64,000 bases of DNA from Planococcus sp. 107-1 (GTDB taxonomy: Bacteria > Bacillota > Bacilli > Bacillales_A > Planococcaceae): positions 1,736,001 through 1,800,000 of the forward strand of contig NZ_CP090977.1 in assembly GCF_021513255.1 (NCBI RefSeq). Reading direction: 5' to 3'. Below are positions 27,685 through 37,321 of the stretch, one piece after another. The notes beneath the pieces are model-generated. The model ran no database searches. It had not been told where the DNA came from and saw only the letters and a list, made by a program, of their open reading frames with translations. Each line of letters opens with the position of its first letter. Positions within the stretch are counted from its first letter, which is position 1. The position numbers and the translations under genes were made by a program.

Positions 27685-28221
27685 TTAAATGGGTTTGATC
27701 TGTTCCATGTAACTTTGGATGTCTTCTTCCGACATTTCCCCGGTGATGATCTTTTCGATGTTGCCTTCGGCATTCACCAGAAGTGTCGTCGGCAGCGGGA
27801 TGATGTTATAAGCTTCCATGACGCTCTTGTTCTTATCAATGACAATCGGGAACGTCAGATCACGCTGTTCGGCATATTGCTTCACTTCAAAATCCGATTG
27901 CGCGATGTTGACGGCCAAGATCTGGACCCCCTGGTCCTTGTAGACCTGGTACTGCCTTTCCATCAGCGGAAATTCCTTTTCGCATGGTTTGCACCACGTT
28001 CCCCAGAAATTGACGAATACCCCCTGCCCTTTATAGTCAGACAGCTGATGCTCTTCCCCGTTCAAATCCGTCAACTTAAAGTCCGGCGCCGGATCTCCCA
28101 CCTGGAGCACTTCCCGGTTCTCCTTGGTGGCATTGTTGTAGAGTGTAAACCCGATTGCCCCGGCGAGAACCAGCAAGATGGCGGTTCTCATGAAAAAGCG
28201 GTTCTTCTTCTTTGTCGCCAA
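27685..28221 (-). CDS. resA: ResA-like thiol-disulfide reductase, copy 1
   Basis: 178 residues. A basic N-terminus plus one helix (about residues 12-28) anchors a thioredoxin fold outside the membrane. The active site is WCKPC, Cys77 and Cys80. The AlkC/TlpA-like motifs VGDPAPDFKLTDLNG and LPTTLLVNAEG (cis-proline loop) are present. ResA reduces the apocytochrome c CXXCH motif or other exported thiols, with electrons supplied by CcdA, whose gene is directly upstream. Last gene of a six-gene operon. A close paralog lies at 58540-59085 and a fragment at 54281-54559. With no resB/resC in this copy, its target here may be a metal-site protein. Confidence 0.9.
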   Translation of the reverse strand: MATKKKNRFFMRTAILLVLAGAIGFTLYNNATKENREVLQVGDPAPDFKLTDLNGEEHQLSDYKGQGVFVNFWGTWCKPCEKEFPLMERQYQVYKDQGVQILAVNIAQSDFEVKQYAEQRDLTFPIVIDKNKSVMEAYNIIPLPTTLLVNAEGNIEKIITGEMSEEDIQSYMEQIKPI

Positions 28222-28263
28222 GCCACATTCCTCCCTTTCTTTTCATCTATTCCACTTGTACGG

Positions 28264-28971
28264 TTAGAATCCCGTGAATCCGCCCGTGAACTGCGACAGG
28301 TATGCGATGACATCCGTCATCATATCAAAATACAGCATGACGCCCATGAGGACCATCAAGCCCCCACCAATCGACATGAACTGGGCACTCCGTTTTTTCA
28401 GGAAGGTCATCTTCTCGATAAAGAACGACATCAAGAGGAACGGAATCGCAAAGCCCAAAACATAAAACAGCATATACAAGAGCCCTCGGCTCGGATCGGC
28501 GATGCCCATCGCCATGACCGCAGCAAGGATCGGGCCGGTGCACGGCGTCCATCCGGCGGCGAAACCCAGTCCGATTACCACGGAGCCCGTATAGCCCGAA
28601 GGCCGCTTCTGGAAATGGACTTTCTTATCCGAAAGCAGGAAATCGAATTTCAGGACGCCGGTCAGCACCAAACCGAAAAATACCATCAAGATGGCGCCCA
28701 ATTGGCGCAACAGGTCGGCGTTCTCAAAAAAGAAAGCACCGATAAACGAAGTTGATAAGCCAAGCGCCAGAAAAATGATGGAAAATCCGAATAAAAACAG
28801 CACGGTATGAATCAGCGCACTCTTTTTCATCGCGCCTTTCCCCGTTTTCAGCTCATTGACCGAGACACCTGTGATGTAGGACAAAAAAGCCGGATACAGT
28901 GGAAGCGCGCAAGGCGACAGGAACGATAACAGCCCGGCGCCGAACGCCAGCACTAAACTTACTTCTGCCAT
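28264..28971 (-). CDS. ccdA: CcdA-type transmembrane thiol-electron carrier, copy 1
   Basis: 235 residues with six membrane helices. The two redox cysteines are in FLSPCALPLYPAFLSYI (helix 1) and GWTPCTGPILAAV (helix 4), as in CcdA/DsbD-beta. It moves electrons from cytosolic thioredoxin to exported thioredoxin-like proteins such as ResA, encoded 42 bp downstream. Paralog at 59126-59833 is very similar. Start ATG 28971 with AAGGAG upstream. Confidence 0.93.
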   Translation of the reverse strand: MAEVSLVLAFGAGLLSFLSPCALPLYPAFLSYITGVSVNELKTGKGAMKKSALIHTVLFLFGFSIIFLALGLSTSFIGAFFFENADLLRQLGAILMVFFGLVLTGVLKFDFLLSDKKVHFQKRPSGYTGSVVIGLGFAAGWTPCTGPILAAVMAMGIADPSRGLLYMLFYVLGFAIPFLLMSFFIEKMTFLKKRSAQFMSIGGGLMVLMGVMLYFDMMTDVIAYLSQFTGGFTGF

Positions 28972-29034
28972 AGAAAGAACTCCTTTTGAATGACGCTCAT
29001 TTATTTACGTCATCCTATTGTAGAATACGGTATA

Positions 29035-29475
29035 TTAATTGGTTTTTTTCTTCACAATCAACAGCACCATCGCAATCGTAATCATCAGAAAAGCAATGAG
29101 TGCAAGGAAGGGGATGGTGATGAACCCCAACCAGTTGATGTACTCCGCGCTACAGGGAACCCCACTCACACAGGGACGGATGCCGCCGAATCCCGGAATT
29201 TTCTGTTCCATGTAGTGCATGGCCGAGATGCTGCCGCCGATAAGGGCCAACGGCAGGACGTAACGGGCAATCTTCCAATCGTTCTGGAATGTTGCGATCC
29301 CTAAAATCACTACGAGGGGATACATGAAGATTCGTTGGAACCAGCACAGGTCACATGGAATGAAGCCTTTGATTTCACTGAAGTACAGGCTGCCGAGCGT
29401 TGCCAATAATGAAACGAACCAGGCTCCATAAAGCCAAAAACCACTCTTGTCAGATTGCTTGTGGGTCTCTTCCAT
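29035..29475 (-). CDS. bdbC: BdbC/DsbB-like disulfide oxidoreductase, copy 1
   Basis: 146 residues, four helices. Cysteine pairs are CDLC in FIPCDLCWFQR and the CVSGVPC loop, the two disulfides that pass electrons from BdbD to quinone. The ATG shares one base with the stop of bdbD (TGATG), which means tight translational coupling. With BdbD it forms disulfides outside the membrane. Paralog at 61027-61467. Confidence 0.92.
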   Translation of the reverse strand: MEETHKQSDKSGFWLYGAWFVSLLATLGSLYFSEIKGFIPCDLCWFQRIFMYPLVVILGIATFQNDWKIARYVLPLALIGGSISAMHYMEQKIPGFGGIRPCVSGVPCSAEYINWLGFITIPFLALIAFLMITIAMVLLIVKKKTN

Positions 29476-30158
29476 CAGTTTGCCTCCGCTAATGCTTCAT
29501 CGATAAGCGCTTTGATGGCGTCGTAATCAAACGGATCTTCCAGAGTCTGGCCATTGACGACGATTGTTGGCGTCATCGACACGCCGTGCTCCTCTACCAA
29601 CGCCTTGTCCACTTCGACTTTATCCATGGTCTCTTGCTTTTCCATGTCCGCTTTCAGCTTTTCTGGATCAATGGCTGGGAATTGAGAAGCCACTTCCAAG
29701 GTTTTTTCCGGCGTCAGCCAAGTCCCATCGTGATTTTCAGTCGGCTGTTCCGCAAATAAGGCTTTGTGGAAATCCCAGTAGGATTCCGGGTTTTGTTCAT
29801 AGACCGCTTCGGCTGCCAATGAGCCCACAACCGATTCATTGCCATGGAACAGGACATTGATATAGGCGAATTTCACATCGCCCGTGTCGACATAGTCTGC
29901 CACCAGCTGCGGGTACACCATTTCTCCCCACGCTTTACAAGAAGGGCACTTGAAGTCCCCGAATTCCACGATTGTGACTGGTGCATCGCTTTCGCCAAGC
30001 GTCGGTTGGCCCGTGATGTCCACTTTTGCGGTTTCCACAGACGAGGCACTTTGCTGGTTCGTCAAGACCACGATGGCTGCGAGAACCACGACTGCTGCCA
30101 ATGTCAGGATTACCGCTAGCTTCATCCCCGATTGTTTCTTCTTATTTTTCTGATTCAT
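29475..30158 (-). CDS. bdbD: BdbD/DsbA-like thiol oxidase, copy 1
   Basis: 227 residues. A basic head, one membrane anchor (residues 14-34), then a DsbA-type thioredoxin domain with the active site FKCPSCKAW and cis-proline loop MTPTIVVNG. It oxidises cysteines of exported proteins and is recycled by BdbC, encoded next and overlapping by one base. Calcium-site residues are not assignable here. Paralog at 61467-62159 keeps the same order. Confidence 0.92.
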   Translation of the reverse strand: MNQKNKKKQSGMKLAVILTLAAVVVLAAIVVLTNQQSASSVETAKVDITGQPTLGESDAPVTIVEFGDFKCPSCKAWGEMVYPQLVADYVDTGDVKFAYINVLFHGNESVVGSLAAEAVYEQNPESYWDFHKALFAEQPTENHDGTWLTPEKTLEVASQFPAIDPEKLKADMEKQETMDKVEVDKALVEEHGVSMTPTIVVNGQTLEDPFDYDAIKALIDEALAEAN

Positions 30159-30189
30159 AAAATCCCTCTTTTCTATGGTGATCTATTGA

Positions 30190-31281
30190 TTAAATGCTTG
30201 TCATCAATCCCAAGTACATCGCTAAGACACAACATAAACTCATGACTAGCGAAACGCGTGCCGGCATCTTTTGCTTGAAGCAATACACAACCAGGAAGCC
30301 GAACACGGCTGCCACGAGTAAAAATAACATACTTAACAGATTAAACCCGAACTGCAAGGTCATGGCCGAATCGATCTGGCCGGAATAGAAATAATCGAAG
30401 ATTTTCGAGGGGCCGCTGCTCCGTAAATAGGTCTCAATGGAATGGGGCGGCTCCTGCTGTCCCAAAACCCCCGTCGTAATGAAAATCAGCAGCAAGATAA
30501 CACTTTCCGCCTTTGCCCAAGGCAGCGGGTTGATGCCGCTGCCGCGCTGCAGTTTCCGCCGAATCCAAACCCCGTTGATGAGGGCAAAAAGCAGAACCGG
30601 AAGAACCATCAAATGCTTCAGCAACAACGCTTGCCCATAAGGCATCATCCACGTTTCCTGATATTCCGTCAGTTCGACGGCCAGGGTCATGATGAAGAGG
30701 CCGGAACCGATCACTAACGCCAAACAGCTCAGGGCTACTGGCGTGTACCACTTCAAGAAGGGCAGCCAGTTCTGCTGGGACGTGGAAAACCAGCTGACGA
30801 CCAGCAACAGGCCGACCCAGACCGTGACAGCCGCAAAATGAAGGGTATGGAAAACCAGCCCGCTCCAATCGTTCAGAGAAGCAGAATGGCTCGCCCAGCC
30901 TAAGGCGACCAGCAGAACTGCCGTAAATGCCAGAGCTGCCGAAATGAAGGCCTTTCGCTCCAATACCGGAATTACAGAAACAAATAGATAGAAAAAGAGC
31001 GATACGATAATGGTCAATGTCCAGGCTTTCCCTACTGCAAATTCTCCGATCACGTTCCGAATCGTCAGCAGCAACCCGATGTCTTCATATAAAAACAGGA
31101 TCACGCGAACTACGGGTGCAGCAGACAACAGGACGATCCCCAGAATCGACACCTGCAGCACCCGTTTGGATAGCTTCAAAGGCGGCTTCAGGTGAGGCGG
31201 AACTAAATGGATGAGCAAGGTGCCGATTAGTAGCGAAAAACAAAGATAAAGCAACGCTTCCGTTAAGTACACCCCAATCAT
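30190..31281 (-). CDS. copD: CopD-family copper transport protein, copy 1
   Basis: 363 residues with about eight to nine helices. The CopD-type histidine motifs are HSASLNDWSGLVFHTLHF, with several buried His, and a large last soluble part QQEPPHSIETYLRS. Family members (CopD, C-terminal half of YcnJ) bring copper across the membrane, receiving it from CopC, encoded one base upstream. The CopC and CopD parts, fused in YcnJ of Bacillus, are separate genes here. Paralog at 62182-63276. Confidence 0.88.
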   Translation of the reverse strand: MIGVYLTEALLYLCFSLLIGTLLIHLVPPHLKPPLKLSKRVLQVSILGIVLLSAAPVVRVILFLYEDIGLLLTIRNVIGEFAVGKAWTLTIIVSLFFYLFVSVIPVLERKAFISAALAFTAVLLVALGWASHSASLNDWSGLVFHTLHFAAVTVWVGLLLVVSWFSTSQQNWLPFLKWYTPVALSCLALVIGSGLFIMTLAVELTEYQETWMMPYGQALLLKHLMVLPVLLFALINGVWIRRKLQRGSGINPLPWAKAESVILLLIFITTGVLGQQEPPHSIETYLRSSGPSKIFDYFYSGQIDSAMTLQFGFNLLSMLFLLVAAVFGFLVVYCFKQKMPARVSLVMSLCCVLAMYLGLMTSI

Positions 31282-31812
31282 CTAGTTCGCCCTTCTCTTC
31301 GCCGTCCAGATTAAAGTACAGGCTGCCACCACGATTAGTACCATGAGTACCAGCACTAAGGTGTATGAGGATCCCGCTTCTTCTTCTGGTTGTGCCTGCA
31401 CTTCCTGCACTGTCTCTACAGGCGCTTCCGTCTCTTTTGGAACATCCGGTACTGCTGTTTCCGCACCCGTTTTTAAAGTGAACGCATAGGAGCCTTCAAT
31501 AGGATGGCCATCTGCCCCGATAATATTCCAGTTGACTGTGTATTCCCCGTCTGCCATCGCAGCCCCGAGTGTCCCAACCATTGTGTCGTTCTCGACTGAG
31601 ACTCCGAGTGGAATTTCCATTCCCTCAGCATCTTTAACGGTGAATGAGCTGGCTTTCTCTAACTCGGTATTGAATGCCAGCACCATTTCCTGCAGCTCTT
31701 CGGTCACAACCTCCCCTTCAGCGGGTGTGCTGCTTTCGAGTCCAGTATGAGCAAAGGCGCTTGGTCCGGACAGTAAGAAGACCAATAACGTCAATGCGAT
31801 AATCTTTTTCAT
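31282..31812 (-). CDS. copC: CopC-like copper-binding protein, copy 1
   Basis: 176 residues. A signal peptide ends in PSAFA, leaving His as the first residue of the mature protein, as needed for the copper brace of CopC. The beta-sandwich follows, with GADGHPIEGSYAF giving the second Cu(II) histidine. A Glu/Pro/Val-rich stalk and a C-terminal helix with a basic end (residues 150-176) tie it to the membrane. First gene of the operon, divergent from cadD. Likely passes copper to CopD. Confidence 0.9.
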   Translation of the reverse strand: MKKIIALTLLVFLLSGPSAFAHTGLESSTPAEGEVVTEELQEMVLAFNTELEKASSFTVKDAEGMEIPLGVSVENDTMVGTLGAAMADGEYTVNWNIIGADGHPIEGSYAFTLKTGAETAVPDVPKETEAPVETVQEVQAQPEEEAGSSYTLVLVLMVLIVVAACTLIWTAKRRAN

Positions 31813-31940
31813 GATTTTGCCTCCTTATGCTTAGAAGAAAAGATGTACTATTTTAAGTTCGAAGGAGCCTTTCGGTTGTTCACTCCCTGTTCATTCTAAC
31901 AAGCAAGCTCAAACATTAAAACAACCATTTGAATATATAA

Positions 31941-31969
31941 TTGACAATTCAGCGAAAAATTTATACACT
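31941..31969 (+). promoter_or_regulatory. SigA-type promoter of cadD
   Basis: TTGACA (31941-31946), 17-bp spacer, TACACT (31964-31969). The same promoter, spacing included, reappears at the right edge of the window (63973-64000). Confidence 0.75.
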
Positions 31970-31977
31970 TACATTAA

Positions 31978-31993
31978 TCAAACGTTCGTTTGA
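31978..31993. promoter_or_regulatory. Probable CadC/ArsR-type operator
   Basis: TCAAACGTTCGTTTGA is a perfect 16-bp palindrome placed at the expected transcription start of cadD, with the TCAAA...TTTGA arms typical of CadC operators. Binding by the downstream-encoded CadC and release by Cd/Pb/Zn would induce the locus. Confidence 0.7.
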
Positions 31994-32049
31994 ATGTTTA
32001 ACTATGAGGTGTATATTGAATACCAGTCGTATTTTTAAAGGAGTTGGTG

Positions 32050-32667
32050 ATGCTGGTAGCCACGATTTTTACCGCGGTTGTCGCTTATGTTGCGACAAGC
32101 ATTGATTACGTCATTATTTTGCTGATCCTTTTTTCGCAGACGCTGAAAAAAGGCCAATTAAGATCCATTGTCGTTGGACAATATTTAGGAACTACCATTT
32201 TGGTGGGTGTCAGCCTGTTGGCTGCCTACGGCTTGACACTTGTCCCCCCTCATTGGGTCGGTTTGCTGGGCCTCATTCCCATCTACCTGGGTATCCGGGT
32301 CTGGAAACGAGAAGAAGAAGAGGAAGACGAAGAGAATCTTTTGTCCCGCCTGTCTTCAGGAAAGCCCAACCGTTTGTTTATCACTGTGACAGTCATCACC
32401 TTGGCAGCAGGCGGCGATAACATCGGCGTGTACATACCGTATTTCTCAACCCTGAATCCAAGTGAGACCGTTGTGATGCTGGTCGTCTTCGCCATTTTGG
32501 TCGCTGTCTTGTGTTACCTCAGTTACCGTTTGGCATCCATTAAAACAATCTCGGAAACGATCGAGAAATGGGAGCATTGGATTGTCCCCATTGTCTTTAT
32601 TGGACTCGGCATCTTGATTATGATGGAGAACGGAACCTTCCGTTTCCTTTGGGAATTGGTGAGTTAA
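32050..32667 (+). CDS. cadD: CadD-family cadmium resistance transporter
   Basis: 205 residues from ATG 32050 (GGAG six bases upstream; the ORF opens at TTG 32044). Five to six helices, with AYVATSIDYVIILLILFSQ at the start and the family segment LAAGGDNIGVYIPYFS. An acidic loop EEEEEDEEN lies in the centre. CadD proteins export or sequester Cd2+ in staphylococci and relatives. Lies 76 bp before cadC and 0.4 kb before cadA on the same strand, behind an operator-like palindrome. Confidence 0.9.
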   Translation: MLVATIFTAVVAYVATSIDYVIILLILFSQTLKKGQLRSIVVGQYLGTTILVGVSLLAAYGLTLVPPHWVGLLGLIPIYLGIRVWKREEEEEDEENLLSRLSSGKPNRLFITVTVITLAAGGDNIGVYIPYFSTLNPSETVVMLVVFAILVAVLCYLSYRLASIKTISETIEKWEHWIVPIVFIGLGILIMMENGTFRFLWELVS

Positions 32668-32743
32668 GGTGATTTTCAAAGCTTTGAATGACTAGAGGAA
32701 AGTGAACTGCTGGAAGAACGAAACGAAAAAGGAGTGAAAGAAA

Positions 32744-33109
32744 TTGGCAAAAGATATTTGTGATGTGGTCTGTATAGATGAAGAAAAGGTGGAACGAGTC
32801 CAGCAACAATTGGCGGAACAGAATCCATTGGAAGTGGCGAAAATCTTCAAGGCGTTGTCGGACGATACGCGTATCAAGATTGCCTATGCCCTCTCGCTGG
32901 AGGACAAACTTTGTGTGTGCGACGTGGCGAATATCATCGGCTCTTCCACCGCAACCGCCTCCTACCACCTGCGCTTGTTGAAGAATATGGGACTCGCGAA
33001 ATACCGCAAGGAAGGTAAATTGGTCTACTACTCACTGGATGACGCGCATGTGAAACACTTGGTACAAGTGGCCTTCCTCCATCAGAAGGAGGTCGTTTCC
33101 GTTGGTTGA
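32744..33109 (+). CDS. cadC: CadC, ArsR/SmtB metal-responsive repressor
   Basis: 121 residues from TTG 32744 (AAAGGAGTG upstream). Winged helix with the recognition helix [17 protein letters not shown]. All four cysteines of the soft-metal site are present: Cys6 and Cys10 in DICDVVC, Cys57 and Cys59 in LCVCD. They correspond to Cys7/11/58/60 of plasmid pI258 CadC, so Cd/Pb/Zn sensing is expected. Its TGA overlaps the TTG that now serves as start of cadA. Confidence 0.93.
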   Translation: MAKDICDVVCIDEEKVERVQQQLAEQNPLEVAKIFKALSDDTRIKIAYALSLEDKLCVCDVANIIGSSTATASYHLRLLKNMGLAKYRKEGKLVYYSLDDAHVKHLVQVAFLHQKEVVSVG

Positions 33110-35520
33110 AAAAACAAAGGAAACCGAAGACAAAACCGTTTACCGGGTTGAAGGCTTCTCGTGTGCGAACTGCGGGGAAATTCGAAAAGAACGTCAAGCA
33201 GATTCCTGGAGTCCAAGATGCGAAAGTGAACTTCGGAGCTTCCAAAATTGCGGTTTACGGCGCAGCGACGGTCGAGGAATTGGAAAAAGCCGGTGCCTTT
33301 GAGAACTTGAAAGTGGCACCGGAAAAACTGAAACGCCAACCGGTTCCTGAAGTGAAGGTGGCAGTCGAAGACAAAAGTGTTTACCGGGTCGAGGGCTTTT
33401 CGTGCGCAAACTGTGCCGGAAAATTCGAGAAGAATGTGAAGCAGATTCCGGGCGTCCAGGATGCCAAAGTGAATTTCGGTGCATCTAAAATTTCCGTTTA
33501 TGGGGCAGCGACCATCGATGAACTGGAGAAAGCCGGTGCCTTTGAAAACCTGAAGGTGGCGCCTGAAATAACCGGACGTCCAGCTATCCCGAATACCGGA
33601 ACTGAAAAAGCGACCGAACGAACAGAGAAAAAAGTGCCATTCTACCAAAAGCACAGCGTCCTGCTCTACTCCGCCCTGCTGATTGTCTTCGGGTACGTTT
33701 CCCAATCTGTGAACGGGGAAGATAACCTGATGACGTCCCTCCTGTTTGTGGCAGCCATTGCCATTGGTGGGTACTCACTCTTTAAGATCGGCTTGCAGAA
33801 CCTGATTCGTCTGGATTTCGACATGAAGACCCTTATGACCGTCGCGGTCATCGGGGCAGCCTTTATCGGCGAATGGGCGGAAGCGTCCATCGTGGTCATC
33901 TTGTTTGCCATCAGTGAAGCACTGGAACGCTATTCGATGGACCGAGCCCGGCAATCCATCCGTTCGTTGATGGACATTGCGCCGAAAGAGGCACTGGTCC
34001 GGCGGAATGGCCAGGAACTTCTAATCTCGGTGGACGACATTGTGGTGGGCGACACCATGATTGTCAGACCCGGCCAGAAGATTGCAATGGATGGCACGGT
34101 AACTAACGGCTATTCGGCGGTCAATCAGGCAGCAATTACCGGTGAATCCGTGCCGGTTGCCAAGACCGTGAACGATGACGTCTTCGCCGGCACGCTGAAC
34201 GAAGAAGGCTTGCTGGAAGTCCAAATCACCAAACTGGTCGAAGACACGACCATCGCAAAAATCATTCATCTGGTCGAGGAAGCGCAGGGCGAACGCGCCC
34301 CATCACAGGCATTTGTCGACAAGTTCGCGAAATACTACACACCGATCATCATGGCAGTAGCTGCACTCGTGGCCATTGTTCCGCCTCTTCTGTTTGATGC
34401 CAGCTGGGAAACCTGGGTTTATCAAGGATTAGCTGTTTTAGTGGTAGGTTGTCCGTGTGCGTTGGTTATTTCGACACCGATTTCAATCGTATCGGCCATC
34501 GGGAACGCAGCGAAAAAAGGCGTGCTAATCAAAGGCGGCGTCTACTTGGAGGAAATGGGTGCACTGAAGGCCATCGCGTTCGATAAGACTGGTACACTGA
34601 CTAAAGGAGTTCCGGTTGTAACGGATTTTGAAGTTATAAACAAACAAATAAACGAAAAAGAGCTGCTTTCCATCGTGACAGCGCTGGAGTACCGCTCGCA
34701 GCATCCCCTTGCCTCCGCCATCATGAAAAAAGCGGACGAGGAAAATATCCCTTATACCTCTGTCTTAGTCGAAGAGTTCTCTTCCATCACCGGCAAAGGA
34801 ATTAAAGGAACTGTCGAAGGAATTACGTACTACATCGGCAGCCCGATTCTCTTCAACGAGCTGGGCGCTGCAAGTGCCGATCACACCCTGGACCAAACCG
34901 TAACGGCGCTGCAAGAACAAGGCAAAACCGCGATGATCATCGGCACGGAACAACACATCCTGGCGATAATTGCCGTGGCCGATGAAGTCCGGGACTCCAG
35001 CAAGGAAGTCATCCAGAAGCTGCACGATATGGGCATCAAGAAGACGATCATGCTGACGGGCGACAACAAAGCGACCGGTCAGGCCATCGGCCGAGAGGTC
35101 GGTGTCACCGAAATCCAGGCCGAGCTGATGCCAGAAGACAAATTGAATGTCATCAAACGCTTACGGGCCGAGTACGGCAACGTGGCAATGATTGGAGACG
35201 GCGTGAACGACGCGCCGGCACTCGCCGCTTCTACCGTTGGGATTGCCATGGGCGGTGCTGGAACCGATACGGCTTTGGAAACGGCAGATGTCGCTTTGAT
35301 GGGCGACGATTTGAGCAAGCTGCCATTCACGGTGAAATTGAGCCGGAAATCCTTGAATGTCATCAAAGCGAACATCGCGTTTGCCATCGGGATCAAGGTA
35401 ATTGCGCTGCTGTTGGTCATTCCGGGTTGGTTGACCCTGTGGATCGCGATTATGTCCGACATGGGAGCTACTCTCCTGGTGGCCCTCAACAGTTTACGGC
35501 TGATGCGTGTAAAAGAATAA
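33106..35520 (+). CDS. cadA: CadA, Cd/Zn/Pb P1B-type ATPase with damaged first metal-binding domain
   Basis: 804 residues when begun at TTG 33106. The exporter core is intact: CPC motif in [11 protein letters not shown], phosphorylation site [16 protein letters not shown] and [11 protein letters not shown]. Two tandem HMA domains precede it. The second has CANC (Cys100/Cys103). In the first, the codons for EGFSCANC belong to another frame that starts at TTG 33102. A two-base loss near 33170 breaks that frame, and the present ORF reads the segment as SRVRTAG before joining KFEKNVK. The protein thus keeps one of two metal-binding sites, and the start probably moved by one frame. Ends at a strong terminator. 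Confidence 0.9.
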   Translation: MKKQRKPKTKPFTGLKASRVRTAGKFEKNVKQIPGVQDAKVNFGASKIAVYGAATVEELEKAGAFENLKVAPEKLKRQPVPEVKVAVEDKSVYRVEGFSCANCAGKFEKNVKQIPGVQDAKVNFGASKISVYGAATIDELEKAGAFENLKVAPEITGRPAIPNTGTEKATERTEKKVPFYQKHSVLLYSALLIVFGYVSQSVNGEDNLMTSLLFVAAIAIGGYSLFKIGLQNLIRLDFDMKTLMTVAVIGAAFIGEWAEASIVVILFAISEALERYSMDRARQSIRSLMDIAPKEALVRRNGQELLISVDDIVVGDTMIVRPGQKIAMDGTVTNGYSAVNQAAITGESVPVAKTVNDDVFAGTLNEEGLLEVQITKLVEDTTIAKIIHLVEEAQGERAPSQAFVDKFAKYYTPIIMAVAALVAIVPPLLFDASWETWVYQGLAVLVVGCPCALVISTPISIVSAIGNAAKKGVLIKGGVYLEEMGALKAIAFDKTGTLTKGVPVVTDFEVINKQINEKELLSIVTALEYRSQHPLASAIMKKADEENIPYTSVLVEEFSSITGKGIKGTVEGITYYIGSPILFNELGAASADHTLDQTVTALQEQGKTAMIIGTEQHILAIIAVADEVRDSSKEVIQKLHDMGIKKTIMLTGDNKATGQAIGREVGVTEIQAELMPEDKLNVIKRLRAEYGNVAMIGDGVNDAPALAASTVGIAMGGAGTDTALETADVALMGDDLSKLPFTVKLSRKSLNVIKANIAFAIGIKVIALLLVIPGWLTLWIAIMSDMGATLLVALNSLRLMRVKE

Positions 35521-35524
35521 AAAG

Positions 35525-35558
35525 AAACAGCGTGCACCTGAAAAGATGCACGCTGTTT
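35525..35558 (+). terminator. Terminator after cadA
   Basis: AAACAGCGTGCA pairs perfectly with TGCACGCTGTTT, then T-run. The stem is repeated in the scar at 42421-42457. Confidence 0.9.
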
Positions 35559-35569
35559 TTGCATTTCTA

Positions 35570-36959
35570 TTAGAAGAAATTCATCGGGTTTACGGCGTTT
35601 GAACGAGCTCCGTTCCACGAGCCGATGTGAACTTCAAAGTGAAGGTGAGGCCCGGTAGAACGGCCTGTACTGCCGACCAGTCCAACCGTTTGACCTTGTG
35701 AAATTGCTTGGCCAGCTGAGACTTTAATGGCGCTCATATGAGCGTAAACTGTCGCATAGGATTGACCATTGATGGAATGTGTCAAGATGACGACATTTCC
35801 GTAGCCGCCCATTGCTCCTGCATAAGAAACATAACCAGAGGCTGCTGCAGAAATTGGCGTACCGGTTACATTGGCAATATCTTGCCCAAGATGCGATTCT
35901 GCCCCTGCTCCAATATCACGTCCGCCAAACCCAGATGAATAACGACCAGAAATTGGCCGAATAAATATCCCATTTGATGATGGCTGCGCTACTGTTTCTT
36001 TCGGAGCACTTACAGCTGCATCTTCAGCTTTTGGCGTGCTCACAGATTCTGTCTTAGCACTTTTGGCAGCTTCCGCTTCACGGGCTGCTTTAGCGCGCGC
36101 TTCTTCTCTTGCAGCAGCTTCTGCTTTGGCTTTTTCAGCGGCTAGTTTCCGTTGACGTTCTTCTTCCGCTTTTCTCGCAATTTCAGCTAGTCGGGCTTGT
36201 TCAGCGGCGATTTGTTGCTCCAAATCCGCACTAATTTCGATGACTTCGCTGCGTTGATTTTCCAAGCTGCCTTTTTCTGCTGCTAACCGTTGCTGTTCCG
36301 CTTCTAAATTCTTCACCAAGCCAGCCTGTTCTTTCTTCTGACCATCAAAGGTAGCTTTTAACTCAACAAGTTCCGAGCGGCGTGATTCCTGTTCGGCCAG
36401 TTTAGTTTCCACTTGAGCTTTTTGATCGGCCAATAACTCTTTGTCGGCCGCCTGATCACGCATAATCTCCCGGTCTGCTTCAATCAAGGTATTGACAGCG
36501 GAGAACCGGTCGATGAAATCGATAAAGCTATTGGCTCCAAGTAAGACGTCAATGTAATCCACGGAGCCGCCACTTAATTGAATGGCGCGTGCGCGTTCTT
36601 TCAACAATTCTTCACGTTCAGCAATTTTTTGTTTCAGTTCTTCAATTGACTTGTTCAATTCATCGATTTCGACTTTTGTCTGATCGATTTGAGCTTGGAC
36701 ATTGCTGATTTTGGCTTGGGTATCATTGATTTGGGTATTCAAATCCGCTATTTTCGTCGCCAGCTGTTCCAGCTTGGAAGCGTTTTGATTGATCTGCCCC
36801 CGCTTTTTCATTGATGCCGGAATTCAATTCACTTTGCTGCTGTTGTGCTTCTTGCTGTTTTTGTTCCAATTCGCTTAATGTATCCGCATTCGCTGTTGGC
36901 ACTAAAATTGACAAGGCCAAGACAGAGGATAAACCGGTTACCATCCATTTCGAAATCAA
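35570..36959 (-). pseudogene. M23-family peptidoglycan endopeptidase with coiled coil, frame broken at a G5 tract
   Basis: Begins at ATG 36959 with a signal peptide ending in PTANA. Next is a Gln-rich coiled coil, then a long coiled coil (EnvC/CwlO-like) and an Ala/Lys/Glu-rich helix. The C-terminal M23 domain has the zinc ligands HLGQD, HMSAIKV and the HLHFEVH motif, complete to NPMNFF. The frame breaks once, at five G residues (36795-36799 on the plus strand as CCCCC). With four Gs the two parts join as NEKAGQINQNASK. A homopolymer slip, either real (possibly reversible) or from sequencing, is the likely cause. Cuts wall cross-links. Confidence 0.85.
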
Positions 36960-37321
36960 GTGCTTGTTCCCCTTCCAGAATCTTTCTACTTTTTTGGTAT
37001 GTATTAGTCGATTTCAGCTCCAAGTAGCTTGCACGGTGAAGCTAAAATTTATTGAGGTTACATGATTTTACTCTTTGCCGAATTACGCTTCTTTAAAAAA
37101 TCCGACTTGCTTAGTATATCAGCTAAACATTTAATTCCTGTTACATTTATATTTCATTTTCTTCTAGCAACGAAATATTTGTTTGTTAATTTCAAATCCC
37201 GATTACTTAACAAATACGCTATTTATTAAAGTTGCCTACTTAATTTCTTTTACTCGAGAAGATGACTGAAGGAAAAATGAGGAACATGCAGAAATTAGAA
37301 ACTGACAGGAGGCAGAGTGCA
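36960..37321. other. Intergenic region between divergent genes
   Basis: AT-rich promoter region of the endopeptidase gene and the methyltransferase gene. The GACAGGAGG site that sets the methyltransferase start lies at 37307-37315. No other feature seen. Confidence 0.5.

Noticed and set aside
27715-28755. A 346-residue plus-strand ORF
   Set aside because: It is antisense to resA and ccdA and is rich in His/Arg/Gln, the usual shadow of a membrane-protein gene; no start signal.
33082-33705. A 207-residue minus-strand ORF opposite cadA
   Set aside because: Shadow of the two HMA repeats; its internal repeat only mirrors the tandem domains.
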